DNA from: Geobacter sp. | GTDB lineage: Bacteria > Desulfobacterota > Desulfuromonadia > Geobacterales > Geobacteraceae | Assembly (NCBI GenBank): GCA_003490025.1 | Contig: DNJC01000115.1 | Location: 1 to 64,000, forward strand | Length of the DNA: 64,000 nt | Reading direction: 5' to 3' | Shown: positions 33,740 through 42,790 of the stretch, piece after piece | Layout: every line of letters begins with the position of its first letter | Numbering within the stretch: the stretch's first letter is position 1 | Made by a program: the position numbers and the translations under genes | The notes under the pieces: generated by a model | Seen by the model: only the letters and a program-made list of their open reading frames with translations | What the model was told of the DNA's origin: nothing | The model's database searches: none

Positions 33740-35764
33740 ATGTTTAAGGCTGTATCGCGGTATGTAGTGAAAGCAGGTGCTGTCGGCGTTCTTCTTGGCG
33801 CGCTGCTCGCCATCTCCACCATCCTTGCCACCGCTTCAGTTGCCGATGCCGCCGTGAGCGGGTCGGTTACCTCCACGCATTGGAAGACCTCCAGCGGCGA
33901 GGGATACACCCTCAACTTCGCGGTTCCCGATGAGAGCAATATCAGCACTGTCACCCTGACCAGCGGCCCCGGAGTAACCGCACCGGTTCAACTCACCTTG
34001 CTCGACGCGGAGGTCAGCACAGAGTTGACTGCCGCGCTTGAGCTGACCAATGCTCCCGCCGTCGGCGACAACTACACGCTCAACGTGACCTACGGCGACA
34101 CGACCGCGCCGCAGGACATTATCGTTTCGGTCAACGGCGTCATCGCTCCCTTCGCCGCCCCGGCGGCACCCCTGGGGGCGGTGGTTTCCTCGGCGAACCC
34201 CACCTTCACCTGGAGCGCCCCCTCGACCCCGCCGGCCGGGAGCTACAGCTATCAGGTTTCCATCTCCGGCAGCGACGGGAGCTGGAAATCGAGTGCCATT
34301 GACAGTGCGACGACCTCCTACCAGTTCGCCTCGTCGACCTTTTCTCCGTCGGTAGCTCCGACTGCCGGCGTCGTCTACGAATGGACCATGGCCGTCCGCG
34401 ACGCCAACGGCAACCGCTCCGAGAACCGCGCCTCCTTCGTATTGGGCGCCAATTTCCAGGGGAAAGTGACCGATCTGGCAGGTAACGGCATCTCCGGAGT
34501 GGCCGTCTACGTCTACACCACGGCGAAGCTGCCGATAGTCCACGACACCGTCCTCACCCAGGCCGATGGCAGCTATGTTTACGGAGGCCTCTCGGCCGCC
34601 AGCTACAAGGTCGCCTTCAGCCAGACTTCCTCCATGATCTGGTACAACAACAAGTTTTCCTACGAGGACGGGGACCTGGTGGCGGTATCCTCGGGTGCCA
34701 TCACCAGCAGCATCAACGCGGTTATCGACTCCTGGGGCGCCATCTCCGGCAAGGCGACCACCTCCGCCGGCTCCGGCATTTCGGGAGCGAAGGCCGAACT
34801 GTACGACACCAACGGCGCACTGGTTGCTTCCGTCCCCTCGGTCACCACCAAGACGGACGGCACCTTCCTCTTCAGCCTTGTCCCCCCCGGCAGCTACAAG
34901 ATCAAGCTTACCGGCCTCCCGCAGGGGTACACCGAACAGTGGGCCTTCTCCGGGAACGCCGTCACCGTCACCGCGGGCAACACGACGGAGGTCTACCCCA
35001 CCGTGATGCCGAGCCTCAACTTCTCCGGCAAGGTGACCGACGTCGACGGCAGCCCGGTCGCTGGGATCTGGGTCTACCTCTACTCTGACAAATCCGGCAC
35101 CTTCGCCAACTTCGGCGGTGCGCAGACGCAGGCGGACGGCAGCTATGTCGTCGGCGGCATGGCATCCGGCAGCTATTACGTCATGTTCGACACCACCGGG
35201 ACCTCGTTCCAGAAGCAGTATTACAACCGCAAGGCGAGCCTCTCGCTGGCCGACGCCGTCGTGGTCGGTTCCACGGCACTGACGAACGTGAACGCCGTGG
35301 TAGGGACCGGAAGGCCGGTGATAACCACCTTCACCGCCCCGTCCACCTCCGCTTCCTTCAGCGTTACCGGCATCACCCTCACCGCCGTCGAGGGGAACGG
35401 GGTAGCCGGGTACCTGCTGACCGAGAGTTCCACGGCTCCCGACGCCGGCGCCACCGGCTGGAGCGCCACGGCCCCCACCAGCTACAGGTTCACCAGCATC
35501 GGAGAGAAGACCCTCTACGCCTGGGCCAAGGGGAGCACCGGGCTCGTCTCGACCAGCGCCCAGGCGAGCGTCACCATCAGCGCCTCCGCCATGAAGACCG
35601 GGGACTGCGACGGCAGCGGGTCGGTCACCATCGCCGAGGTGCAGAGCGCAATCAACATGTATCTCGGGATCAAACCGGTCGAGCAGTGCGTGGACCAGGA
35701 CAACAGCGGCGCGGCCTCGATCGCCGAGGTGCAGAAGACGATCAACTCTTTCCTCGGGCTGTGA
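33740..35764 (+). CDS. Secreted multi-domain protein with C-terminal dockerin-like repeats
   Basis: About 674 residues from ATG 33740 (RBS GGAGG). The signal peptide ends near residue 37. Three carboxypeptidase-regulatory-like modules start near 235, 332 and 427 (FQGKVTDLAGNGISGV; FSGKVTDVDGSPVAG). A module near 525-615 with GYLLTESSTAP and TLYAWAKG is shared with the next protein. The end (about 620-674) has two Ca-loop repeats, GDCDGSGSVTIAEVQ and VDQDNSGAASIAEVQ, each followed by a helix, as in type I dockerins. It may dock onto a cohesin-like partner outside the cell; the neighbour has one. Confidence 0.82.
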   Translation: MFKAVSRYVVKAGAVGVLLGALLAISTILATASVADAAVSGSVTSTHWKTSSGEGYTLNFAVPDESNISTVTLTSGPGVTAPVQLTLLDAEVSTELTAALELTNAPAVGDNYTLNVTYGDTTAPQDIIVSVNGVIAPFAAPAAPLGAVVSSANPTFTWSAPSTPPAGSYSYQVSISGSDGSWKSSAIDSATTSYQFASSTFSPSVAPTAGVVYEWTMAVRDANGNRSENRASFVLGANFQGKVTDLAGNGISGVAVYVYTTAKLPIVHDTVLTQADGSYVYGGLSAASYKVAFSQTSSMIWYNNKFSYEDGDLVAVSSGAITSSINAVIDSWGAISGKATTSAGSGISGAKAELYDTNGALVASVPSVTTKTDGTFLFSLVPPGSYKIKLTGLPQGYTEQWAFSGNAVTVTAGNTTEVYPTVMPSLNFSGKVTDVDGSPVAGIWVYLYSDKSGTFANFGGAQTQADGSYVVGGMASGSYYVMFDTTGTSFQKQYYNRKASLSLADAVVVGSTALTNVNAVVGTGRPVITTFTAPSTSASFSVTGITLTAVEGNGVAGYLLTESSTAPDAGATGWSATAPTSYRFTSIGEKTLYAWAKGSTGLVSTSAQASVTISASAMKTGDCDGSGSVTIAEVQSAINMYLGIKPVEQCVDQDNSGAASIAEVQKTINSFLGL

Positions 35765-35858
35765 TTTGACACAGGGGCTGCCCGAGGCCTGTATCCGGGA
35801 GTAGCCGCTATATAAATAACTGTTTTTTACCTGCAAAAATTCTGCGCAAGGAGAACGT

Positions 35859-38800
35859 ATGAAACTGAGAATCATCCTGATGTGCATCATGTTATCGCTC
35901 CTGATGGTCCCCTCTGCTTTCGCACTGGGCGGCAACGTCTCGGGCCATGTCACTGATGCGAATTCGCAGCCGCTTGCCGGCATCTCCGTCCAGTTTTACG
36001 ACACGTCCGGGACCACCATTACCAAAGCCGGATTGACCGACTCCGCAGGGGACTACTCGGTCACCAGCATGACCGCCGGGAGCTACAAGGTCATCTTCTA
36101 CGGCAACAACGGTTCCGGCGCCCCCTACGTGCAGAAGTGGTATAACGGCGCCTCAAGCCTGGCGACCGCGACCGCCATCACCGTCACCAACGGCGCCACT
36201 ACCTCGGGCATCGGCGCCACCATGGGAGGCGTTGCTTCCCCCAAGGTCGATTTAGGCACTGCGACCAACGGGGCGGCGGGTGCCGTGGTAAAGATCCCGG
36301 TAACCATCACCACCGGGGGCGCGGCCATCTCGTCGGTTGGTGTGAAGATCACCTTCGACCCCAACAAATTCGACAGTGTTTCCTTCCGCGATCCCAATGA
36401 TCCCACCATGACTTCGGCTACCGCACGCGGTGCGGCCGCCATCGCCGCAAGCAAGGATCTCAGCGCTGAAAACATCGTAGTCAGCACCGACGGTACCGTC
36501 GCCACCTACACGGTCGGCGTGCTTTCCCAAAGCAACACCAACGTCATAGGCGACGGCGTCTTGCTCAACCTGTATTGCACCCTGGCGGCGAGCGCCACCA
36601 GCGGCCCGCTCACCCTTGCCAACCTCGCGGACGCCTCCGACCCGAGCGGCTCGGCCATTACGGTAGCAGGCACAGCCGGGACCATCTCCTTCCCCGACCT
36701 GGTCAAACCGGTGGTTGACACCTTCGTCGTCCCGGCCACCGCCACCTCGACTATAGTGAACCTCACCATGACCGCCAGCGACAACATCGGCGTCACCGGC
36801 TACCTGATCACCGAGTCCGCCACCGCTCCTTTGGCGGACGACTCCGGCTGGAGTTCCACCGTACTCAACAAGTACATCTTCGGTACCGAGGGCGCGAAAA
36901 CGATTTACGCATGGGCCAAGGACGCAGCGGGTAACGTCTCCCTGAGCAAGTCCGCTTCGGTCACCATCACGCTCCCCGACGTGGCCCCGCCGACTGTTTC
37001 CGCCTTCACCATGCCGGTGACCGCCACCACCCTTGTCGTTGACGTCAGCACCTTCACCGCGACCGACACCGTTGGCGTCACCGGTTACCTGATCACCGAG
37101 TCTGTGACCCCCCCGGCTGCCAGCGCCATCGGCTGGACCTCGACCGCTCCGACCAGCTTCACCTTCTCGGCTCAGGGCGCCAGAACCGCATACGCCTGGG
37201 CCAAGGACGCAGCCGGCAACGTCTCGGCCAGCAAGTCCGCGAGCGTGACCATCTCGCTTCCGGACGCAGTCGCCCCGAGCGTTACCGCCTTCGCCATCCC
37301 GGCAAACGGCACCAGCCTGACCGTTACGGTCAGCACCTTCACCGCCACCGACAACATCGCCGTTACCGGTTACCTGGTGACCGAATCCTCCACCGCGCCG
37401 ACCGCTGCTACCGCCGGCTGGAGCGGCACCGCGCCGGCCAGCTACGCCGTGACCGGCAACGTCCCGCAGGGTGCAGCCACCTCCGTCACCCTTTACGGCT
37501 GGGCCAAGGATGCCGCCGGCAACGTCTCGGCTTCCTCCTCCGCCACCGTGACGCTGACCCTCCCGGATACCACCAAGCCGGTCGTGGTCGCCTTCAGCAT
37601 CCCGGCTACCGCCAACACCGCTGCCGTTAACATCACCACCCTCACCGCAACCGACAACCTCGCGGTGACCGGTTACCTCCTCACCGAAAGCGCGACGGCG
37701 CCGGCTGCCAGCGACAGCGGCTGGACCTCCATCCCTTCGACCAGCTACACCTTCACCGGCCTCCCGCAGGGTGTCGCTACCGCCAAGACGCTCTACGCCT
37801 GGGCCAAGGATGCCGCCGGCAACGTCTCCCTGAGCAGCTCGGCCAGCGTCACCATTACCCTGACCGGTCCTTCGCTGGTCTTCAACCCGACCGTTCTTGC
37901 CAACGGGACCGCGACCAAGAACCCGGCGCTCAACTACGCCGGCACCGCGACCGGCACCGGTACCGTCACCCTGACCATAACCAACAACGAACAGCCGGTC
38001 ACCTTCACCTTCGCCAACGGCGACTTCAACGCCGCCATCCTCCTGATCAGCGGCGAAAACAGGCTGGTGGCCACGGCAACCGACGACAACGGCACCACCA
38101 CCGACACGAGGGTCATCACGCTCAACACCGACCTCGCTGACCTCACCGTCACCAGCCCGGCCAACGGCAGCTTCACCAAGAACTCCCTCGTCGACCTGGT
38201 CGGCACCGTCGGCGCACCGCAGTCCACCACCGTTACCGTGAAGCTCAACGACGAGGCAGAGCAGACCGCCACCCTTGTTGGCGACACCTTCATCATGCAG
38301 CTCAACCTGGTGGCCGGCCCCAACACCATCGTTGTCACCGCAACCGACACCGTCAGCGGCGCCCATACCCAGACCGTCGGGATCACCTCCGACGGCAGCG
38401 CACCGGACCTGGCTGTTACCTCGCCGACGCTTCCGTTCTTCACTGCGAAGCAAAGCGCTGTCCTGACCGGTACCGCTTCTGACGACATCACCACCCCGAC
38501 CGTCACTGTCACTGTGGACGGCGTGGCGCTGGAAACCCAGCCGGTGGTGACCGCCGGCGCCTTCAGTGCGACTATCGCGCTGCCGACCGTGAAAGAGTAC
38601 GCTGTCGTGGTGACCGTTACCGACCAGTCGGGCAACAGTTCTGCCGTCAGCGGCAAAATCACCAGAAAGGACCCGAGCGGCAACGCCACCGACGGCGTCT
38701 CCGCACCGACCATCGTCGACGTCCAGAAGGCGCTCCAGTTCGCCCTCGGTACTGCCACACCTACCGCCGACGAGCTGACCAACATGGACGTCGCTCCGCT

Positions 38801-38891
38801 GGTGAGCAGCAAGCCAGCTCCTGACGGCGTCATCGACGGCGGTGACGCCCTGGTGATTCTCGAGAAGGTTGTGGGAACCGTGACCTGGTAG
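35859..38891 (+). CDS. 1010-residue secreted protein with cohesin-like, repeat and dockerin-like domains
   Basis: The signal peptide (about 1-22) is followed by a carboxypeptidase-regulatory-like module (25-122). A cohesin-like domain spans about 126-283: GAVVKIPVTI, SSVGVKITFDPNKFDSVSF, GVLLNLYCTLAA. Four modules of about 95 residues follow to about 665, each with TGYLITESxxAP and YAWAKDAAGNVS. Ig-like modules run to about 940. The C-terminus TIVDVQKALQFALG...APDGVIDGGDALVILEKV is dockerin-like. RBS AAGGAG. One polypeptide thus carries both halves of a potential cohesin-dockerin pair. It is probably extracellular and co-transcribed with the lipoprotein 32 nt downstream. Confidence 0.82.
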   Translation: MKLRIILMCIMLSLLMVPSAFALGGNVSGHVTDANSQPLAGISVQFYDTSGTTITKAGLTDSAGDYSVTSMTAGSYKVIFYGNNGSGAPYVQKWYNGASSLATATAITVTNGATTSGIGATMGGVASPKVDLGTATNGAAGAVVKIPVTITTGGAAISSVGVKITFDPNKFDSVSFRDPNDPTMTSATARGAAAIAASKDLSAENIVVSTDGTVATYTVGVLSQSNTNVIGDGVLLNLYCTLAASATSGPLTLANLADASDPSGSAITVAGTAGTISFPDLVKPVVDTFVVPATATSTIVNLTMTASDNIGVTGYLITESATAPLADDSGWSSTVLNKYIFGTEGAKTIYAWAKDAAGNVSLSKSASVTITLPDVAPPTVSAFTMPVTATTLVVDVSTFTATDTVGVTGYLITESVTPPAASAIGWTSTAPTSFTFSAQGARTAYAWAKDAAGNVSASKSASVTISLPDAVAPSVTAFAIPANGTSLTVTVSTFTATDNIAVTGYLVTESSTAPTAATAGWSGTAPASYAVTGNVPQGAATSVTLYGWAKDAAGNVSASSSATVTLTLPDTTKPVVVAFSIPATANTAAVNITTLTATDNLAVTGYLLTESATAPAASDSGWTSIPSTSYTFTGLPQGVATAKTLYAWAKDAAGNVSLSSSASVTITLTGPSLVFNPTVLANGTATKNPALNYAGTATGTGTVTLTITNNEQPVTFTFANGDFNAAILLISGENRLVATATDDNGTTTDTRVITLNTDLADLTVTSPANGSFTKNSLVDLVGTVGAPQSTTVTVKLNDEAEQTATLVGDTFIMQLNLVAGPNTIVVTATDTVSGAHTQTVGITSDGSAPDLAVTSPTLPFFTAKQSAVLTGTASDDITTPTVTVTVDGVALETQPVVTAGAFSATIALPTVKEYAVVVTVTDQSGNSSAVSGKITRKDPSGNATDGVSAPTIVDVQKALQFALGTATPTADELTNMDVAPLVSSKPAPDGVIDGGDALVILEKVVGTVTW

Positions 38892-38923
38892 GAAGCGAAA
38901 TAACAACTACGGAGACTAAATAA

Positions 38924-40072
38924 ATGAAAAGTATAAAACTGGTACTCATTTCAGCTCTTCTACTGATTACCGCCGCCTGTGGCGGGGGAGGAGGGGGTAG
39001 CAGCACCCCTCCGACTCCCAGCACCATCACCGGTGTAGCCGCGGCCGGCATCATCAAGGGCGGGAGCGTCAAGGCCTTCTCCCCCTACAGCAGCGTCACC
39101 GCAGCTGACAAGAAGCAGATCGGTACGACCGCGACTACCCTCACCGACGGGACCTACAGCATCAACCTCGGCACCTACACCGGTCCGGTCATCGTCGAGG
39201 TGAGCGGCGGCAGCTATGTCGACGAGGCAACCGGCGCCACCGTGGTCATTCCCGCCAGCGCCCCGTTGCGCGCAGTCGCCATTAGCGCCAGCGGCTCGGT
39301 GGACGTCGCCGTAACTCCGCTGACCGACCTGGCTGCAAAGCAGGCGGCAACGCTTGCCGGCATCGGCAAGAAAGTGACGGCAACAGAGATCGACAAGGCC
39401 AACTCCCAGATATCGGACCTGTTCAAGGTTACCGACATCGTCGCGGTCCAGCCTTTGGACGCATCCGCCACGCTGGTGGGGACGGATGCCCAGAAGCAGT
39501 ACACCCTCGCCCTGGCGGCACTTTCCCAGTACGTCGCGGGTGGCTCCACCCTGACGGACCTGGCGACCAGCATCGATGCGGGCGGGGTGATGACCCCGGC
39601 AGAGGCGACCAAAGTCGAAACCGCCCTCTCGACCTTCATCGCGAGCGGCAACAACTTGACCGGTGTCACCACTGTCCCGGACACCTTGCAAAACATCGGC
39701 ACCACCACGCTCACCCTCACCGTCGCCCTCTCCGGCACCGGTGTGAAGAGCGTCGATGCCATCATCAACCTTCCTGCCGGGACCAGCGTCGCCGCAGATG
39801 CCAATGGCGCACCGCTCGCCGGGGTCCTCACCAAGCTGATCACCGCTACCAACTACTCGCTTGAGGGTGTAACCTCCACCGGGACCCTTCACGTGATCTT
39901 CAACGTGGCGGACCAGGCCAGCATGCCGGCAGGCGACATCCTGACCATCAAGGTGGACGTGGCAGCCGGTCAAACCGCCCCCGCGGCAAGCGCCTTCACC
40001 GTGGGTGATGCCACCAAGCTCAAGGACGTTAATGGCGCGGTGGTAAGCGGCGCAGCTATCACGCTGCGCTAA
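38924..40072 (+). CDS. Surface lipoprotein with cohesin-like C-terminal fold
   Basis: 382 residues. The lipobox ITAAC is followed by a Gly-rich linker. An N-terminal beta module (GVAAAGIIKGGSVKAFSP...YSINLGTYTGPVIVEVSG) and a helical middle (about 125-245) follow. The last 120 residues (LTLTVALSGTGVKSVDAIINLP...LHVIFNVADQASMPAGDILTIKVDVAAG) have the strand pattern of a cohesin-like domain, though weaker than in the previous protein. It is a plausible membrane anchor for the cohesin/dockerin proteins upstream. A terminator follows. Confidence 0.75.
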   Translation: MKSIKLVLISALLLITAACGGGGGGSSTPPTPSTITGVAAAGIIKGGSVKAFSPYSSVTAADKKQIGTTATTLTDGTYSINLGTYTGPVIVEVSGGSYVDEATGATVVIPASAPLRAVAISASGSVDVAVTPLTDLAAKQAATLAGIGKKVTATEIDKANSQISDLFKVTDIVAVQPLDASATLVGTDAQKQYTLALAALSQYVAGGSTLTDLATSIDAGGVMTPAEATKVETALSTFIASGNNLTGVTTVPDTLQNIGTTTLTLTVALSGTGVKSVDAIINLPAGTSVAADANGAPLAGVLTKLITATNYSLEGVTSTGTLHVIFNVADQASMPAGDILTIKVDVAAGQTAPAASAFTVGDATKLKDVNGAVVSGAAITLR

Positions 40073-40112
40073 GGCGCCGCATCAAGTAACTGTCAGCATC
40101 ATTTAGCATCAC

Positions 40113-40143
40113 AAAAACCTGCCCCCGAAAAGGGCAGGTTTTT
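40113..40143 (+). terminator. Rho-independent terminator after surface lipoprotein
   Basis: A perfect 12-bp stem (AAAAACCTGCCC / GGGCAGGTTTTT) with a CCGAAAA loop. The rest of the gap to 40522 holds GC-rich CCTCCCCC/GGGGGAGG palindromes (for example 40271-40289) and no gene. Confidence 0.9.
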
Positions 40144-40522
40144 GCGTTTTCAGAGACGGCTCCCCCCATCTCCCCTTGCCCTCCGGGAAAGGCCTTTCCA
40201 TCGTCCATGTCATTGTGGAGGTACCTGACGTCCGCGTTCTTTCTACCGGAGGTCGTAGAGTTGTCCATGTCCCCTCCCCCGGAGGGGGAGGGCCAGGGAG
40301 GGGGGCTTGGGGCACGGGAGGGGGGACTAGATATGCAGTAGATCCTAACTTAACGGCAGTGGGGCTTGGGGGGCTTAGGGGTGCTTCAGGGTAGGGAGAA
40401 GCCCCCCGGTTAAAGGGCGCAGAGTATGGCGAAGAGAGCGAGAGGAGGGGGCGTGCTGACGGCTTGGCAGGGGTGGTCAACTGCAGGTGCACAAAGCAAC
40501 TGCAGGTGCCCAGGCCCAAACA

Positions 40523-40557
40523 CGAAAAAAGGCAGGGACCTTGGCCCCTGCCTTTCG
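40523..40557 (-). terminator. Rho-independent terminator for the NrfJ-like gene
   Basis: AAAGGCAGGG and CCCCTGCCTTT form a strong stem. On the minus strand it is followed by a T-run (AAAAAA at 40525-40530 on the plus strand). Confidence 0.85.
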
Positions 40558-40583
40558 TTATGCTCGCAGATCCGAATCTCTGG

Positions 40584-41354
40584 CTACTTCGCCAGTCCCG
40601 GAGAGAAGATGATGTTTTCGAAGTTGCGCTTGAGGCTCTTGCTGGAGAAGAACGGCATCACGTTCCCTGCCTGAATGGTTACCTCGGAGCCCACCTTCAC
40701 GTCCGTCGACGGGATGGCTGCCCAGGTCTTGCCTCCTTCCCTTTCCAGGCAGATGTAGGTGTAGCCGCCGGCATCCATAGCTTCGACCACCTTGCCTGAC
40801 AGTGCCGCCTGGGCCGCCTTCGCCTGCGCTGCCTCCAAGGCCCCTTTGGGGAGGGCAGGGTGGGTGGGGGGAAGTTTGGATTCTGCTCCGGCGGTCGTTG
40901 CAGCCGGTGCCGCCGGTGCCGCCGGTACGGGCGGCTTCTCGGCGGGCTTCGCTTGCTGCCCCTGGATCCCGGCAGAGAAGTGGATGTTGCCGAAAGTCCT
41001 CTTGAGCATGCTGCTACGGAAATCGACCATGTCTATGCCGGGGATGAGGATGATCTCCTCGCCAACTTTGACCTCAGTGGACGGAACGGCCGCCCAAGCC
41101 TTCCTGCCGTCTTTTTCCAACAGCATGTAGGTATAGTTTCCTACCTGCATGCTCTCCACTACCTTCCCGGCAAGAATGGGAGGCTCGTATTTGGTCGGTT
41201 CTGCCGGCGCAGGGGCGGCAGCCTTTGCGGCTGCGGCTTTGGGCTGGGCAGAAAGGGCCGGCTCCCCCTTCTTTGCCATAGTGGCGCAACCGCTTACCGT
41301 TGCCATCGCGATAGCAACGGTCAATCCGGCCGCAAGAAACTTCTCTCTTTTCAT
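40584..41354 (-). CDS. Lipoprotein with two tandem NrfJ-like domains
   Basis: 256 residues. The lipobox VSGC near residue 23 is followed by an Ala/Pro/Lys linker. Two homologous units (about 60-125 and 188-256) share GKVVExMxxGxYTYxxLExxGxKxWAAxPSTxVKVG and end F.S..LKR.F.NI.FS.G. This resembles, from memory, the NrfJ-type small beta-barrel domain that often accompanies nitrite or cytochrome systems; usual proteins have one copy. ATG follows AAGGAG. It lies before a c-type cytochrome gene on the other strand. A periplasmic binding role is likely but unproven. Confidence 0.75.
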   Translation of the reverse strand: MKREKFLAAGLTVAIAMATVSGCATMAKKGEPALSAQPKAAAAKAAAPAPAEPTKYEPPILAGKVVESMQVGNYTYMLLEKDGRKAWAAVPSTEVKVGEEIILIPGIDMVDFRSSMLKRTFGNIHFSAGIQGQQAKPAEKPPVPAAPAAPAATTAGAESKLPPTHPALPKGALEAAQAKAAQAALSGKVVEAMDAGGYTYICLEREGGKTWAAIPSTDVKVGSEVTIQAGNVMPFFSSKSLKRNFENIIFSPGLAK

Positions 41355-41960
41355 TTAGAAACTCCTTAAAGGGGAATGGGACCGGCCGCTGTCGCGCCCA
41401 AGCCACCATCCTTTGTACCTTATTTGCAGCATTTTTAAAAGCTTATTGTGCCTGATAACTGATACAGACCAACCCGTAAACGGTATCACCTCCGGCTGCC
41501 AAATACTCCTCTTACTGTTACTCCCCAGTTTTATTTCGCACCTTCCTCAGAGAAAGAACCTTCATCGACAAAGAAATCTCTCTCTGTGCCAATACCTCAG
41601 TTCTCCAAGTTCAAATTTTGATCACCAGGCCCGGGATGAATCGAACAGGCGCATCTGCAGTCTGTCCTGACGGCTCAACCCTTCTGTACGCTGAAGCGGG
41701 CTGCTCGAAAGTGCGGGTCTGCGCGGCGCAGTTGCAGCTCTCCCCGGCGCGTCTGCAGGGCTTGGTCGGCTTTTGAAGGATAGCTCCTGGTTTCTTGTGC
41801 AGCTTTTGAACAGGGCAATTCTGAAAGCCGTGATCAAATTCATTTCATGTCGTTTCCATTTATCCAGTAATTACGGTGGCTTAAAATTAAAAACGCGGCA
41901 TGCCAGTTTCGGGTATCCCCCTTGTAATAGGTAGGTTGACTAACCAAGGAGGTAACGGAC
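41355..41960. other. 606-bp divergent intergenic region
   Basis: No convincing gene is visible. It should hold the promoters of the NrfJ-like gene (minus) and the cytochrome gene (plus). A GGAGG ribosome site lies at 41948, and TTGACT at 41935-41940 is the only -35-like hexamer close to the cytochrome. The middle (about 41630-41800) has CTGCA-rich short repeats. Confidence 0.5.
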
Positions 41961-42614
41961 ATGCGTGCAAGAACTCTTTCACTTCAGGTAATATTGCCGG
42001 CCGCCGCAGCTATCGCCTTTTTGGCAGTTTTCAGCCCCGTTCGTGAAGCGACTGCTTTTCAGCAGTTCGGGGCCTCGCAGGGAAGCGGCGAGACGTGCGC
42101 ATTCAGCATCCAGATGAAAAAGCCGGCGTTCAGGATGCGTTACATGGAGAAAGTAGCGAAGTACCAGGACGGCGCGGCAGCGGCTCCGAGACTCGCCACG
42201 ATAGACGAGATGTACGGCAACGTTCAGGAAGTGTCGCTTTTCACCGATGAGGGTGGGAGCAGTTCAGCCGAGGCCTTCAACAACGCGATAGGGGTAGACC
42301 CGCTGAGCCTCGACTGCCTCAGCTGCCATGATGGTTCCGGCGCCTCCAACGTCACGATCAACTTGAGGAACGACCCGTACAAAAGGTTCAGGAACGCGCA
42401 AAACGCCAAGGATCATCCCATCGGGATGGAGTATGGAAACTATGTCGCCACTCCCGGTAACGACTACAAGCCGATATTCGGTCGGAGCAACATGGTGCTG
42501 GTGAATGGAAAAGTTGGTTGCCTTACCTGCCACGACCCGCAGAACAGCGAAAAAGGACACCTCGTCATGAGCGACCGGAACAGCGCTCTTTGCCTCAGCT
42601 GCCATAGCAAATAA
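41961..42614 (+). CDS. Periplasmic triheme c-type cytochrome
   Basis: 217 residues. A signal peptide (about 1-32) precedes a mature part with three CxxCH heme sites: CLSCH near residue 118, CLTCH near 186 and CLSCH near 211. GHLVMSDRNSALCLSCH is the usual C-terminal motif of multiheme proteins with doubled-CxxCH folds. It lies close to ccsA-dependent biology in genome content but 20 kb from ccsA. It probably shuttles electrons in the periplasm; no partner reductase is adjacent. Confidence 0.9.
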   Translation: MRARTLSLQVILPAAAAIAFLAVFSPVREATAFQQFGASQGSGETCAFSIQMKKPAFRMRYMEKVAKYQDGAAAAPRLATIDEMYGNVQEVSLFTDEGGSSSAEAFNNAIGVDPLSLDCLSCHDGSGASNVTINLRNDPYKRFRNAQNAKDHPIGMEYGNYVATPGNDYKPIFGRSNMVLVNGKVGCLTCHDPQNSEKGHLVMSDRNSALCLSCHSK

Positions 42615-42630
42615 ACAGAGGCAGGCTACT

Positions 42631-42658
42631 AAGATAAAGATAAAGATAAAGATAAAGG
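42631..42658. repeat. Hexanucleotide tandem repeat (AAAGAT)n
   Basis: About 4.5 AAAGAT units directly after the cytochrome gene. The rest of the spacer to 42790 is A-rich with AGACTAAG/CTTAATCT-type short inverted matches. Confidence 0.8.
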
Positions 42659-42790
42659 AAACTTAGGCAGGACAAGACTAAGGTCGGCAGGGCAAGACTC
42701 ACATAAAGATCAAGAAAAAAAGGTAGGTGGCTGAGACTAGGATAACGAATTACGTAGCACCTCAATCTTTGTCTCAATCTTAATCTGTTT

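Noticed and set aside
33836..38906. Very long minus-strand frames (over 700 codons) opposite the surface-protein genes
   Set aside because: They arise from the GC-rich, repetitive Thr/Ala codons of the plus-strand genes; the products are low-complexity Gly/Arg-rich with no recognisable domain.
41622..41843. 73-codon minus-strand frame in the NrfJ-cytochrome gap
   Set aside because: Low-complexity Arg/Ser/Pro product without a ribosome site.
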